This document shows, in pieces, positions 1 through 13,100 of a stretch of 64,000 nt of DNA. Positions within the stretch are counted from its first letter, which is position 1; every line of letters starts with the position of its first letter. The position numbers and the translations under genes are program-made. The stretch comes from Brachionus manjavacas (lineage: Eukaryota > Rotifera > Eurotatoria > Ploima > Brachionidae), in contig JAHQIY010000010.1 of NCBI GenBank assembly GCA_019054805.1, forward strand, positions 2,649,501-2,713,500, given 5' to 3'. The notes under the pieces are model-generated. The model searched no databases, had not been told where the DNA came from, and saw nothing but the letters and a program-made list of their open reading frames with translations.

Positions 1-754
1 CCAACCTTTAATTAATTTTTCTCTCTTTTTTTGCTTGAATTTTCATTCATATTTTTTTTTTATTTGATTATTTATTATTTAAAATAGCTTTGAGGAGTAA
101 AACTCCTTTTGCCATTGTAGCTTAAGGATTTTTTTTTAAATGGTTAAAAAAAAATTAATTGAAAAAAAAAGCATTAGAAAGTTAGCACAATTTGAAGAAA
201 AAAAGAAGAAATTTGAGTAGCAAGTAAAAAGTCAATTTGCCATTCTAGCACAAGGGGGTTTTGAATTTGGGACTTCTTGAGCTTTCAATGAAGACATTTA
301 TATAGTCATATAAAGGGAAGTAATCAATGGATTTTTTCTCATTAAGCTGTTTTAATGTTTTAAACTATATTTAAAATGTTCAGCAGATTTCTAAGTCTAG
401 TTTCGATTGTGTCAATTTTCTGATCTTCTAAAAGACTGAATAGACGGATCAAATTTTATTTATTCATCTGTTTATTTGTTCCGAACTAAATTTCCTTCAG
501 ATATTCATTTGATATTATCCTTTTTTTACACTTATTTCATAACATTAATTGCATGTTCTTATTCCAATTAACTTTTTAAGTCTAAGGAGATTGGAACTGT
601 ATTAAAAGATGGAAAAAAATCTGTTAATAAATAAGTTAAATTTTAATAAACTGGAAGACGAAATTATATAGATATATTATTAAGCTAAATATTATTAAGA
701 TAAAAATGGGTTCTTAATCAAAATACAGTAGGAAATTTATAAAAATCTTTTCTT
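1..754. other. AT-rich intergenic DNA, no gene seen
   Basis: No reading frame, RNA gene or long repeat could be supported here. The only recognisable item is a minus-strand copy at about 458-505 of the short dispersed tail motif described at 1368-1402. The PX-domain exon expected upstream of the phospholipase D gene was looked for here and not recognised. Confidence 0.5.
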
Positions 755-1000
755 GGGTCAATTTTAGACTATTCTTTTCCTTGCTTGAATTCATTTTCAG
801 AAAATAATATCAAAAAACTACAAGCAATTCAGAATACAGCTGTCAGATCTATCCTCAAGTTAAAATATGATACTCCCTCCAACATCGTTCATCATGAAGC
901 TTTTAATAAACTTAAATTACTAACAGGACTGATTAATTCTATTCCATTCCATTGTTTGTCAGACTAGTGGAAGAATACAAAAAAGGTTTCGAATCAAGAT
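755..1000 (+). mobile_element. LINE reverse transcriptase C-terminal fragment
   Basis: The plus frame reads a short peptide containing IKKLQAIQNTAVRSILKL followed by YDTPSNIVHHEA. This is the region after the polymerase domain in jockey-like non-LTR retrotransposons (typical form: KKLQVLQNKAIR.I..LPYDTPT). The frame is open for about 70 residues, ends at 967, and has no polymerase core next to it, so it is a truncated relic. Family assignment is from pattern memory only. Confidence 0.6.
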
Positions 1001-1261
1001 ATATTTAATACCCAACTCCATTGTGTAATTGCTCCCTTACTATTTCCTCTTCTTTTCCTGAAGCTTTAACTATATAAACATCTGTCACAGGTAACATCCT
1101 ATTTCAATTATCTTTTTAACTTCTTTACATTTTATTTTGGCTTATTGTACTTTTTTTTGATTTTTATTTGATCTTACGTCGTTGTACCCTTTTTTAAAAT
1201 TAAAAGTCTTTCAATGAATGCAATGCCGAATGGCTTATTTTAAAAATAAAATTTAATATGT

Positions 1262-1335
1262 ATAAGTCTTTTATATTTACTCTTAATTTTATTATTTAAA
1301 GGCAATAAAATTAAGAGTAAATATAAAAGACTTAT
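1262..1335. repeat. Near-perfect 32-bp hairpin
   Basis: Two 32-bp arms (1262-1293 and 1304-1335) are reverse complements around a 10-nt loop. The same arm sequence (AATTAAGAGTAAATATAA) reappears near 5250, so this looks like the ends or whole of a tiny foldback MITE family rather than an RNA gene. Confidence 0.7.
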
Positions 1336-1367
1336 GATATTTAAATTTTTTTTAAATCTATTTTGAA

Positions 1368-1402
1368 GGAACTCAAGCTCGGTACAGAAAACAAATAAAT
1401 AA
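1368..1402 (+). repeat. Dispersed tail motif (GAAGGARCTC..GCTCGGTACAG)
   Basis: The core GAAGGAACTCAAGCTCGGTA followed by a CAGA-AACAAATAAATAAAT tail recurs in both orientations at about 458-505(-), 11066-11100(-), 13207-13265(-), 14572-14615(+), 24172-24222(+) and 49733-49778(+). Several copies are preceded by T-rich tracts. The constant core ending in an (AAAT)n tail suggests the 3' end of a short retroposon (SINE-like) or a LINE 3' UTR; no promoter boxes were recognised. Confidence 0.55.
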
Positions 1403-1479
1403 ATAGAAAATCCAGCAATCTTACTATTTCTTCTTTTTTCCTCAACTGTTGTTTTTGAAAACAAATAAATAAATTGATT

Positions 1480-2244
1480 CTGATGCTGAGAGCAATAATG
1501 ATTGTTCAAATTCAAGTTCAGACGGTGAAGATGATGATGTGTTTGTTAACGAAGCGTCAGATAATTGAATCTAATATGAATAAATTTTAGCAAATAATTA
1601 ATAAAGTTTTTTTGCTAAAAAAAGAATTTTTGTTACCGTAACATGATATACAATAATGACAATAATGGCGAAATTTTTTGATTTCTTTAAAAATAATTTT
1701 TATCTCATTAATAATTTTTTTGGCGTGACAAAAGTATACCGAACCATTTAATTTTTACCAATTTTGGCAAATTTTTAGGTAGTCTTTTTATAATGAGATC
1801 AAAAAATAAGTAAATTGTCGCATTTATTGCCAAGCATAGTTTCAAATTAAAGATAATTAAGGTTTTTAGAAAATTTGGTAAAAAAAGTATACCAAACTAC
1901 TGATAATTGATTTTATTTCGATAAAAAAGTTTCATTCAAACTTTTCAGCCAATTTTTTTTTCTTTAAAAGATGATTACTTTTTTTTGTAGTTAATTAATA
2001 AAGAGATAATTTTTTTTAAGAATAATTGATTAAAAAGTAGGAAAAATGAGCTTTAATTTGATGCTTAAAAATTCATAGTTAATGAATTTTTTAATTGTAA
2101 AAAATTAAATTTTTTTTTTCTCAGTTTGATTCTATTTTTTTTTGACATCCAGTATGCTTCAATACAATGTCCTTGATGTTTTTTCACAAAAAAATTGGTA
2201 CAACCAAATAAAATAAAAATACAAATCGGCATAGGATTAACTTT
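1480..2244. other. AT-rich intergenic DNA, nothing recognised
   Basis: Low-complexity A/T sequence with no frame or repeat that I can support. Confidence 0.5.
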
Positions 2245-3945
2245 ATTAGATAAAAAGATGAAATTTACTAGATATTATTTAAAAAGATAATAAAGATGAA
2301 ATCATTCAACTAGATTTTTTTATTAACTAGTAGAAAACCAGACAAAACACTATTTAAAAATATTTTTTACTTAATTAAGAAATTACTTGATAGACAAGGA
2401 ACTATATAAAATATATAAAAAAAAATATATAAAAAATATAAAAACTATATAAAATAAATCAGTACTTAATTTTTTCTTCTTTTATTAAGTGACTCAAGAA
2501 CATGTTCAGAATTAATTTGAATAATCTTTTAGGGAATCTGTTTAAGGAGGTATAAGATTTTTTTTCGCCCTCTTGAGTTTTTCGTGTATCTCTTCCTGTC
2601 TATTTTACAAATCTAGTTGAGTAATGTATTCCTTTACTTCCTTAAATTGCAGGTCTTCAAACATTAATTGATAGCCTCTATTTTTTCCGGGATTTGACAT
2701 TCGGTTGAACGATTGCTGTTTTATTAAATCCAGAAGGGGCGAGTTTGTCGTGGCGCCACTTCGTATGTTTTGGTATCAGTGTCTTCACTGCTAGGTTCGG
2801 TGTTCTCGGAACTGCTCGTATTAGAAGAGCCGGTGTCTGGATACATCATTTTTCAACTGATTTAGTAAAGTAAAGTAAGGCTAAGAGAATTTGAAGAGGA
2901 TTTAAGACCTTTTGATCGAGTTTAATAAAACAATTAATTAATCAAATCAAATATTGACTAACTACTCAATTATATCTAGTTAAATAAAAAGATTATCTAG
3001 TAATTTAATTTTTTCTCTATGAATGTGTCTTTTAATTCTAGTAGTTAATAATTTTATCTAGATGTTAAATTTATTTTCTAGTAAATAATTGTAAAGTTCA
3101 CGAAATTCAAAACTTAAGTGCTATCTGAATTTCACATTTTTGACTCAAAATTCGTAATCAACGCCCTCAAAAACCCCAAAAAATAAATTTTTATGAAGGG
3201 GGCAAAAAAAAATTTTTTACACCCAGGGTTCCAAAAATAGCAAACCCTTTAAAAAGTTGTTGTTCTTTAAGACTCAAAATCTCAAAGATAAAACTTAAAT
3301 ATACTAAAAAGTATATATATTCTGGAAGAGCATAAAATTCTCTACATGCTAATGTAATTTAGAAAAAAAATAAAAGGGTGTGGCGGTTTTTGTTGGCTAA
3401 AAAAAGGAAAAAAATGTGTTTTTTCTGGTTTAAATCGTATCTCCTCCGAGGTATATTTATACTTATCTAAGTATAAATAAAATTTAGTGAAAAATGCCTA
3501 AAAAATCAAAATATAATCAATCTCGTGTTAATAACCTTGGAGTTTTCGGCCAAAAAAAATTTAACGAAAGGAAGAAAATGAAGATGATCATATGGAATTA
3601 GACGTTGAACCCGATATAAATAATTACCATGATTTTTTTACTTCATCCGAATCTGAAGAATCCTATAGAAGGTCTTTGGTGTTATTTAAAACAGCAGTAG
3701 TATTTATATCTTTTTAAAGGGTTAGCTATTTTTGGAACCCTGGGTGTAAAAAAATTTTTTTGTCCCCTTCATAAAAATTTATTTTTTGGGGTTTTTGAGG
3801 GCGAAGATTACGAATTTTGAGTCAAAAATGTGAAATTCAGATAGCACTAAAGTTTTGAATTTCGTGAACTTTATTATATAATAATTAAATAGTACATTTA
3901 ATACATTTTATCTACTAAGTTCATCTTTTTAAGTAGTATACATTA
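2245..3945. mobile_element. Element with CTAGT-rich inverted ends, carrying a nested MITE
   Basis: The left end (about 2245-2345, AAAAAGATGAAATTTACTAG) is mirrored at about 3905-3945 (reverse complement AAAAAGATGAACTTAGTAGA), and ACTAG/CTAGT motifs recur inside. Between the ends is a GC-richer patch (2540-2860) whose minus strand reads from an ATG at about 2850 a Ser/Thr-rich peptide starting MYPDTGSSNTSSSENTEPSS before a stop. A second element (3094-3871) is inserted near the right end. Superfamily unknown. Confidence 0.4.
3094..3871. mobile_element. MITE with ~165-bp inverted repeats, TA target
   Basis: The termini AAGTTCACGAAATTC and GAATTTCGTGAACTT are flanked by TA on both sides. The inverted repeats run about 165 bp inward (to about 3260 and from about 3705). 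The interior has a plus-strand frame from the ATG at about 3494, beginning MPKKSKYNQSRVNNLGVFGQ, that could be the relic N-terminus of a transposase. The TA duplication suggests Tc1/mariner-type integration; the ends resemble the AAGTTCGCG family at 19240 and 37320. Confidence 0.65.
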
Positions 3946-4112
3946 ATATTATGTGAATACAAATCTCCTCATCAAAAATATCGAAAAAAAAAAAAAAAAA
4001 AATATTATTTTAAAAAAGAGAAAATTTTTTAGATCTCATTTTTTGAAAATTGTTTTGTAACCCAAGTCAATTTTTACTTTGAATTAAAACTCTTAAACAT
4101 CCACTATTCTAG

Positions 4113-7100
4113 CACACTTTTCTCTCTGTGTCTCCACTATCATTTATATCATCGTTGAGTCCATCTTTAATCGAAGACTTGCTCTCCAAAAAATCTGGTG
4201 ACATACAACTGTACGGCAATTGCATCAAATCGCGAATTCTGTGTCAAAAACTCAAAATCTGGTACGAAAAACGCTGGTTTTGCCTAAAAGACACCTTCAT
4301 AGTCTACCTAAATTCATTTCTTAATTATTCAATAAGTTTTGTAATGTTGGTCGATTGTGCCTTCGAGTGCAAAATGACAATCAAGGCCAATGCGTACCAC
4401 GCCATAGAAATCAAAAACTTGGAACGTCGTCTCATACTCAAGTGCAAAAGTTCCCATCAACAGAACGATTGGTATGAAAAAATAACACTCATGCTGCGCA
4501 ATTCGGGCAAAGACTTCAATGACAACACTTCACTCCGATATGAGTCATTCGCGCCAAATCGAACCAGCCAGCTTTGCAGATGGTATGTCAATTCGTCCAC
4601 CTACATGGAGCACATAATGCACGCCTTGAACGGGGCTCAGGAAGAAATTTACATTGCCGACTGGTGGCTGTGTCCCGAGCTCTACCTCAAGCGGCCCACT
4701 GATGATCTAGAATACAGACTGGACAAAATTCTGCTCAACAAAGCCAAAGCGGGAGTCAAAGTTTACATTCTTTTGTACAAAGAGATCACTCTGGTCATTG
4801 ATTTGATGAGTCTTAGGACAAGGCAAATTTTGACCGAACACGGATCTAACCCCAATATAAAAGTGCTTAGGCATCCGGACCATTTTTTCGATGGCGTGTT
4901 TATGTGGTCACATCATGAAAAGTTTGTTGTCATTGATCAAACAATTGGATTCATTGGAGGCATTGATTTGTGCTATGGCAGGTGGGATGATGAATACCAT
5001 CGACTTGTTGATCTTGGAACCAAAAAAAATATTACACAGATTGTGAATAAAAAAGAGTCAAATGCAAACAAAATTACTGTCCATTCCCAATCGGAGACAA
5101 ACGTAATTTTTTTTTTAGGGGGGACCTGTAACAAAAAAGTTAAATTGGGCTCTATACTAAAATAAATAACTCAAAGATTTAAAATTTTTAACTATTTTCT
5201 ATTTCGTATTTTTCTGACTGAGTTTTTTTAAAAAAATGAAAAGGTAAAAAAATTAAGAGTAAATATAAGTGACTTATAATATTTTAATATAACTAATTTT
5301 GTGAATTCCCAAAAAATTTTTTTAACCAAAAATAAATTTGTAAAATCCGACAAAACATAATTAAAATAAACAAAATATTTGTGTTCAGAAAAAAAAAGGA
5401 AAAATCTAATTTATTTATAAAAAAAGGAATTTATATAAATCATATTTTTTTGTGTAGCCGTTCGGACAATAGTAACAATATAAAAGCTTAATTCTAACTT
5501 AATTATTTTTTTTGTCTTATATTTTTAATTCTTTTTTTTTAAGTATGAACCATTCCAAACTACTTTTTTTAACAAATAAATAAATAAAAGCTTAATTAAA
5601 AAAGAATATTGAAAAAAATCAATTAAATAGCATTTTGAAGTTTAGGATCAATTTTTGATGCTCAAATGACCAAACCAAGTTTTAATTATAAAATAATTTT
5701 ATTTTTTAATATAACTAGTGTAGAGGTACATTTTTTGATTAAACATACTTTGTTAAATCTAAAGGTAAACTCTTTGATATCAAAATGCACATTGCAAAGT
5801 GCATGCCATCTAAATTATTTCATTTAAATGAGTTTTTTTTTGCAGAATTTTGCAGAGTTTACCTTTAGATTTAACAAAATATGATAAATCCAAAAATATG
5901 CCTCTGCCAAATTCTATTAAGAAATCACAATTTGTTTCATAACTAAAACTTGGTTAGATCATTTTGAGCATCAAAAATTGTCATATACTTCAAGTTGTCA
6001 ATTAAATGTTTTATTTAACATTTAAAAAATAAATTAAAAGAAAATTTAGTCAAATGTCATTTTATCTATCGAAAAAAGTCAGGTTAAAAAAATTAAAAAA
6101 TCAATTTTACAAATTATTTTCAAAATAAAAAAATAATTATCATTTCTTTACTAATTTGTTTGAATGCTTTTTTGCATGGATAGACAATGGAAAGCATGAA
6201 TTAAATCTTAAAAATTCTTTTATGATCTTTTGTGTCCTTTACTTATTACAGAATTAAATATTGTCCTTTAGTGTCCTTTAGTGTCTTTTACTATGTATTC
6301 ATAATAATAATTTTTTGTAATTTTTTTAATTTTATTTTTATAAAAAAAATTTTATTCTTGATTAAAGAGTATCTAAATAAAGAAACAGTTTAATTTTACT
6401 TTATAACTTTTGGACAAAAAAGTACTTTTAAAATCTGAGATAAGTAAAAGGGGCCCGGGGCGTAGTAGCTCTGGTCTAGGTATCCGGCTATGCATAGTTA
6501 TTGAGAAAATTTTAGAATTTTAGAATGTTTTTTAAATTTATAATTACTTACTGTAAATTTTAAAAATTTTAATTAATTTTTTTGCTTAATTTAAAAAACG
6601 TATCGAGAATTTCAAATTTAAATATAATAATAATTAAAAAAATTTAAGAAATTAATTGAATAGTTGGATAGTAATTCTTTATTAAGTAAAGAACACAAAA
6701 GGACACAAAAGGACAGAATATTCTTCTAATATAGAAAAGGACACTAAAGGACAATATTTAATTCTTTATTAAGTAAAGGACACAAAAGGACACAAAAAAA
6801 TAATTAGCTATAAAAACACGCTCATTGTCTATAGTTCTTTTTCTGGTAATCTTCCTCATCATAAATTTCCTTTAAACATCAGGCAAGTTTTTTTTTCTAT
6901 TTAACTTTTCAAAAATTTTGAAATTACGTTGTTTCATTAAAACTCAATACTTAAGTATGTCAAAATTCGAAATCACGCAATTATTTTTAAAAATGTAAAA
7001 TAAAAAAAAAGCCTGCCATCTGGATCTTATAAAAATCTTGTTAAAGAAGTAAGATTTCTCGTCGAATATATTTGAGATCTTTGTCCGATGAATTGTTGGA

Positions 7101-10100
7101 AATGGCAAATTAAAGTGTATAGCTTTCAACTCCAATTTTTTTAGTTACTTTTAGATAGGGGTGGGAAACCGGTTATATCCGAAGAATAAAAAAAATATTT
7201 TTGATCGAAAAACTTTTTTTTCTTTATAAATTTTATATTTTTTCAATTAAACAATTGAGAAAAGTTCAATTCTTACATAAAAAATAGAAAAAAAAATATT
7301 TTTTATTTATGTTTCTAGTATTCAAAATTGAACCGGTTCCAAAAAGAAACCGATTTTCCTTTAAACCGGTTTCCCACCCCTACTTTTAGAAAGCGTTTAA
7401 AAAAAGTGTCATGGAAGGAAATTTAGCTTTACTTGTGACAAATGTAAAAATTTACATGTGTCCCTATAATAGAAGAGAATGAATTTATATTGATGTGTAA
7501 AAATTGCTACAAATCAGGAATAAGAATTTTCTTGTTTTTATATCAAGTATCTTTTAATAGATAACTTTGAAAAAAATGACAAAAATGACAATAAAAGAGA
7601 AAATTATTTTTATAAATTTAGAAACTTTTTTTAACATATTTTAAATAAATAAAGTTTATTTCACCCTAAAATCATATTTAATTCAAAAGGTTTTTGGAAC
7701 CCTTTAGTTCTTAACGTATAAAGAATAAATCGACCTTTGAGAGTTAAACAAGAATCCACTTTTACTTGTTCATCTTATACAACTCTCGTTTTAATAATAA
7801 AATGAATATGATTAATGAAAAAGAATTATCTGGTAAAAAAATTTTTATCTTTACATTTATGGGGCATCATTTGTGACATGATAAAATTTTGGAAAAAAAA
7901 ATTTTAATTAATTTTTTTTAATACAACAAAATTAAAAAATATCAAAAAAAATCACCAATTTAATTTTTTTTAAGATGCTTGATGATAAAGAAATCGACTT
8001 TCAGTATTTAAATAAATATCAGTATTCTCAGCAAACTCTATCATCATATGTGAAGCAAAATCAACAATTGAAAAGCAAAAATACCAACGAATCCGACCTA
8101 AAATTAATCAGAGCCTTTACTAATAATGAAATTAGAGAATCACCTTTCAAGAATTTTCTCGATTCGGAGAAGGAAAAAAAATCGAAAAAGTTTATACCCA
8201 AAGAGGCAAAAGATATTGTGATCAAAAATTTGAAACAGACAAAGAAATCCGTGCTAGAGACAAAACCAATTAAAAATACTGGAAGAGCTTACAAAGGCAT
8301 AGACCAAACAGGTAAATTAATATTTTGTTCCAGGCTAATTTTGATTATTTTTTAACCAGAAAAATATAACAACACAAAAGTTCCATCCAAGTTGGAAGAT
8401 TCTTCTAAGTCAGGGGCTCAAAAATCAAATTACAAGAAGCCGGTCAAATGGGTTACGAATAAAAAGGTATTTTTGAAGAATTGTTTGATTCAATTTTCTC
8501 AAACATCTCTCAAGGACATGGTGAGGGGTCGAAAAAAGTCCATAGGCATTTTCTATTTATCCAACTTGTCAAAACAAAAAACAAATTTGACCGATGATAT
8601 ATACGATCGTTGGCACCATAACAGCAGATTAAACCAAAGTTTTGTGGACATAGAGGACATTGAGCTGCCTAAAAATTCCGACAATGGCTATTACTATTGG
8701 ATAGGTAAAGACTATGCAAATGTCTACAAGGAAGACTTTAAGGATGTTCACGAATACAGCAAGGACCAGCTAGATCGAACTAAAACTCCTCGAATGCCTT
8801 GGAGAGACCAAGGAATGGTTGTTATTGGACATGGAGCGCGAGATTTAGCTCGCCACTTTATCCAAAGATGGAATCAGTGCAAGGTAATATTTTAAAAAAA
8901 TTTGAATTCAGCATTCAAAGCTTCATAGATGACCAACTTTTAGGATAAAAATCTCATTTGGTTAAAAAAATTTTGAGATATGTAGGATTTTAAAGGTTGG
9001 ATCACTTTGCCTTGCATATTTTACCCCTAGACCCTATTAGAACCATATGCTCATGGAATCAAATTAAAAAAAAATTTAAATTAGAAAAAAGTTATCAGAG
9101 CAGAATATTGACTTGAAATTTAAAATTGTTAAAATAAAGCTCTCAAAGTATTTTGAGTTTTCGTATAATTCAGAAAATATGCGTTTAACGCTTAAAAAAT
9201 TATTAAAAATTGGAAATTTTTACAAAAATTTAGTTCAAAAATCATTCAACATCCGCTAAAAATTTCCCTATGTCTTTTAATTTCAGATTTTAATTTAAAT
9301 GGTGTTTCATCACTTCCTGGCACGTTTCTTCATTATGGTAGCTTTCTATGATTCCAAAATTTTCCAAAAATAATGTTCCCTTGCTCTAATAATCAAACCC
9401 ATTACAATCTTTTCATCAGTTGATTATTAGTTTTTTGCCCGAAAAAACCAATTCAAATTAGCCAAGTACATTTCTATGGGATTTAATTCTCAGTTATATT
9501 AAGGAACAAATAATAGAATTAAATCACTTACCGTTCTCGAAAAACATTGAAAAAACGGTACTAACAGGTCCTATTTTGGACACGTATAGGCCAGCGTATG
9601 TACATCGGTCATATCTTTTTTTTAATTTTTTTGACTAATTTTTCGTGCTGAAAAACGTAGAATATTTAATCCACAGAAATTCTCTTCTTTACATACCGTG
9701 AAGATTTATGAAGCAAATGCTTCTATTTAAATAAAAGTAGAAAAAAAAAATATTTATAAAAGCAAAAAATTGAAAAAAATTGAAATTAGATTTATTGAAT
9801 TTTTTTTTAAATTCTGTACAAATCAAATTAAAATTATCAAATATAGAAAGCTTAAATGTTTCAAACTTTAACATTGATCTCTTGATCACAAAGCTATTCA
9901 TCAGTCTTGTATAAAAATATTCAAAGGTTTTTTCACCATTAGCCGTTTTTGACGGACGGACGTTTGTTTTTGATTAATTTGATTAAAAAATATCAAAAGA
10001 GGAATAAAAATATCAATAATAAAAAGTCTTTTTTCGACCACCTCTTGGGCGCTTAGTTTTAAAAAAAATAAAAAGAAACAAAAATATTTATTATTCAAAG

Positions 10101-13100
10101 CTAACAAAAAACGAATTAAAATTTAATTTCTAACTTTTTTTGGGCGTCCTCTTGGACACTTAGATGGTTCGGCTTGATTTGTTAAATCTTTTAATGCTGG
10201 TTGACTATCATTTGTTTCACTATTTGCTGTACCGGCGGTTTCTTGTGCTGATTTTGTTGGTCTATTAAACAATTCAGGATTTAAAGGACCAGCCGAGTTT
10301 CTTTCAAGAGCGGAAGAAGCGTTTTTACATCTACCACTTTTTGCGTTTTGTTCAATACCAAAATCTAAAGCTGGAAACTTGTCAAACTTGGACAATACGT
10401 AACTGATGCCGATTACATGTTTGCAGATGTAGTGTTTTTTCCAATATTGACAAGAACATTTGCTCAATTCCCATATAAGTTCATTAATTTCTATGATCTT
10501 GTATGAATTGTTCCTTAACACATATTCTTGAAATGTATACCAAGGACCAGTTGAGTTCAAAAAGTTTCTACAACCTTCTTTAGTTGCTTCATAATCAACT
10601 TTTGTTAACGATACCATATATACAACTCTATTATTGTGTCTAAGCTTAACAATGCGCTTGTTTTGTTTAACCCAATTATGACCGAGCGTATATTCATGAG
10701 TTGATATTACCGGTTTTTGGTGAAATCTCGTAGTTGTTCTAAAATCTGGATGTCTATCGCGTGACCAAATTGATAAAAGACCATCCATGCACTTAAGGAA
10801 TTCTCGCAATGGGAGTCTATCTCTAAGAGTTGCTTTATCTTTGATAACATCTTAATAATACTTTATATAAAAAGTATTTTTATCTTTACAAAATCGTTTT
10901 ATACTCTAAAATTTATTTTTTATAGATATAAGTTTATTTATACAGGTTAAATTAATGATTAAAAAAGTATAGGCCATATTTCTAGTTTATGATTTAATCA
11001 CTTTTAAACAACTTGGTGTTTTTCTAAAATTTGATAAAAATAATTTATGTTATTTTATTTATTTATTTGTTAAACTGTACTGAACCTAGAATCACTTAGA
11101 TTAATGTTATATGATTCCTGATTTATATTTAGTTAAATTAAGGATAAACTTTTAACTAGATTTGTGTAGAGCATCTTGAATCTGAGACTTAAAAATGTCT
11201 TTTTTTATAAATTATACTCTTTAAACTTTCTTTTAATTAAATTTTTTATTTTTTAGAATGAACAAGTGCCACTTTTGGACTCTTATCCCTATTTAATCCC
11301 GAAATCATATACAGATAATATAAAATACAACCATAGATCTATACTTAAAGAGGAACTTTTTAAAACAAGTGTTCAGGTATAAAAAAAATTGATTTAAATT
11401 AAAAAAAAACTCAATCTAAAAAATTAAGATTCTCAGATCTGTTGATGACTGGTCGGCTGGAATATCAAAAACAGAAACTTCTATTTTGAATGCTTATGTT
11501 GATTTAATTAAAAAAGCCAAACATTATATCTATATAGAAGTAAAAATTAAAATTTTATTTTATTTCTTATTTATTTTGATTGATAGAACCAATTTTTTAT
11601 AACTACTTGCAATCCTAGCAAGGACATAATCAAAAACAACATTGGAAAAGCACTAGCAGACAGAATTAAAATTGCTCACAAGTAAATTTATTAAAAAAAT
11701 TTTTTTTAGTAAATGTTTTTCAAGAAACAAGCAAAAATTTCGTGTTTTTATTTTTCTTCCATTACTGCCTGGTTTTGATCGAATAAATGCCATAAAGGCA
11801 GTACAGTACTACAATTTACGCTCAATTAAATTTGGTGATTTTTCCATTTACAAAGAACTTCTAAAAGAAGGCATCACTGATCCTTCAGAGTACATTACTT
11901 TTCATGGGATGAGAAATTGGTCTGTCCTAATGGGAAAACTTGTTCAAGAAATAATATATGTACACTCTAAATTGATGATAGTGGACGACAGCTATGTCCT
12001 ATGTGGCTCGGCCAATATAAATGACAGAAGCTTGATTGGAAAAAGAGATTCGGAAGTAGCAGCTCTGGTAACCGATGAAGAGTTCGTAGATTCAGTCATG
12101 AACAAAAAAGCGTTCAAGGCTGGAAAATACGCTCTGAGCTTAAGAGAAAAAATATTCAAGTAAAATTTTATTGAAAAAAAAGTTTAAAATTTTTTTTGAT
12201 TTAATCAAAATTGAAGGCTTCATCTGGGAGTTTATTTTGAAAATCCTAGTCAGCTAAATGTAGTTGACTGTGTATCTGACGAGTTTTATCAAATGTTCAA
12301 GTCAATATCGCATCAAAACACACTCGTTTATGACGAAGTATTCAAATGTCTACCTTCAGATAATATTTTGAATTTTGATGATTTGAAAAATTACGCCAAA
12401 AAGCCATCGTTGAGTAAAACAGACCCAAACGAAGTATTTTTTTTTCGGATTAAAATCCTCAATTTTCACCATCACCTCAATTGGACTTTTAAAATATATG
12501 ATTTTTAAATTAAACTATAGTATTTAGATTTATAAAATTCCAATCCAAACATTAAGTGTTGGCAAACAGAACCGTGGTGTCATCTTTAAAGTGGGAATGG
12601 ACTTTTTATCAGAGGCTAAGCTAGTCACTTTAGATTAGCAAAGATTTATTTATTTAAATTAAAATTTGGAATTTTTTTCATTTAAACCTTTTATCTAACG
12701 AATTTGCCAAATATACTAGAAGTTATAAGTTTAAGGGTCGCTGCAAAAATGTAAGTTGGATCATTTTTAAACAAGAGCCAACTGATTTATTTATTCGTTC
12801 AATTTAAAATCCTTTAAAGAGAATTAAGAATTTAAAAAAATAAAATAAGTTTAAATATTAATCACGAAAAAATTCGGGTCTGTTATACCTCTACATCATT
12901 GATATTGAATTTTCAATATCAGTGATTTTCAATATTAATTAATAAATTAACGCTTTACTGGTATTAGTTTCAATATCAAGGTAAAAATTTCAATACCTAT
13001 CTGGTTAATTGGACAATTAAATTTGCAATTTTTATATGTTGAAAATTTTTTGAACCTAAATGTAAATTATATTTTTATGTAATAAATTTTATTTCAAAAA

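Noticed and set aside
6451-6500. tRNA-like sequence
   Set aside because: Resembles a tRNA D-arm at first sight, but there is no B box, anticodon stem or acceptor stem.
11682-11709. 28-nt intron in phospholipase D
   Set aside because: An acceptor 15 nt further (43-nt intron) gives AHKNKQKFRV, which fits the family better, and a 28-nt intron would be implausibly short.
12528-12638. Alternative last exon of phospholipase D (ending LVTLD)
   Set aside because: In frame after a possible acceptor, but it lacks the conserved C-terminal region, which is found intact and in phase at 16480-16611.
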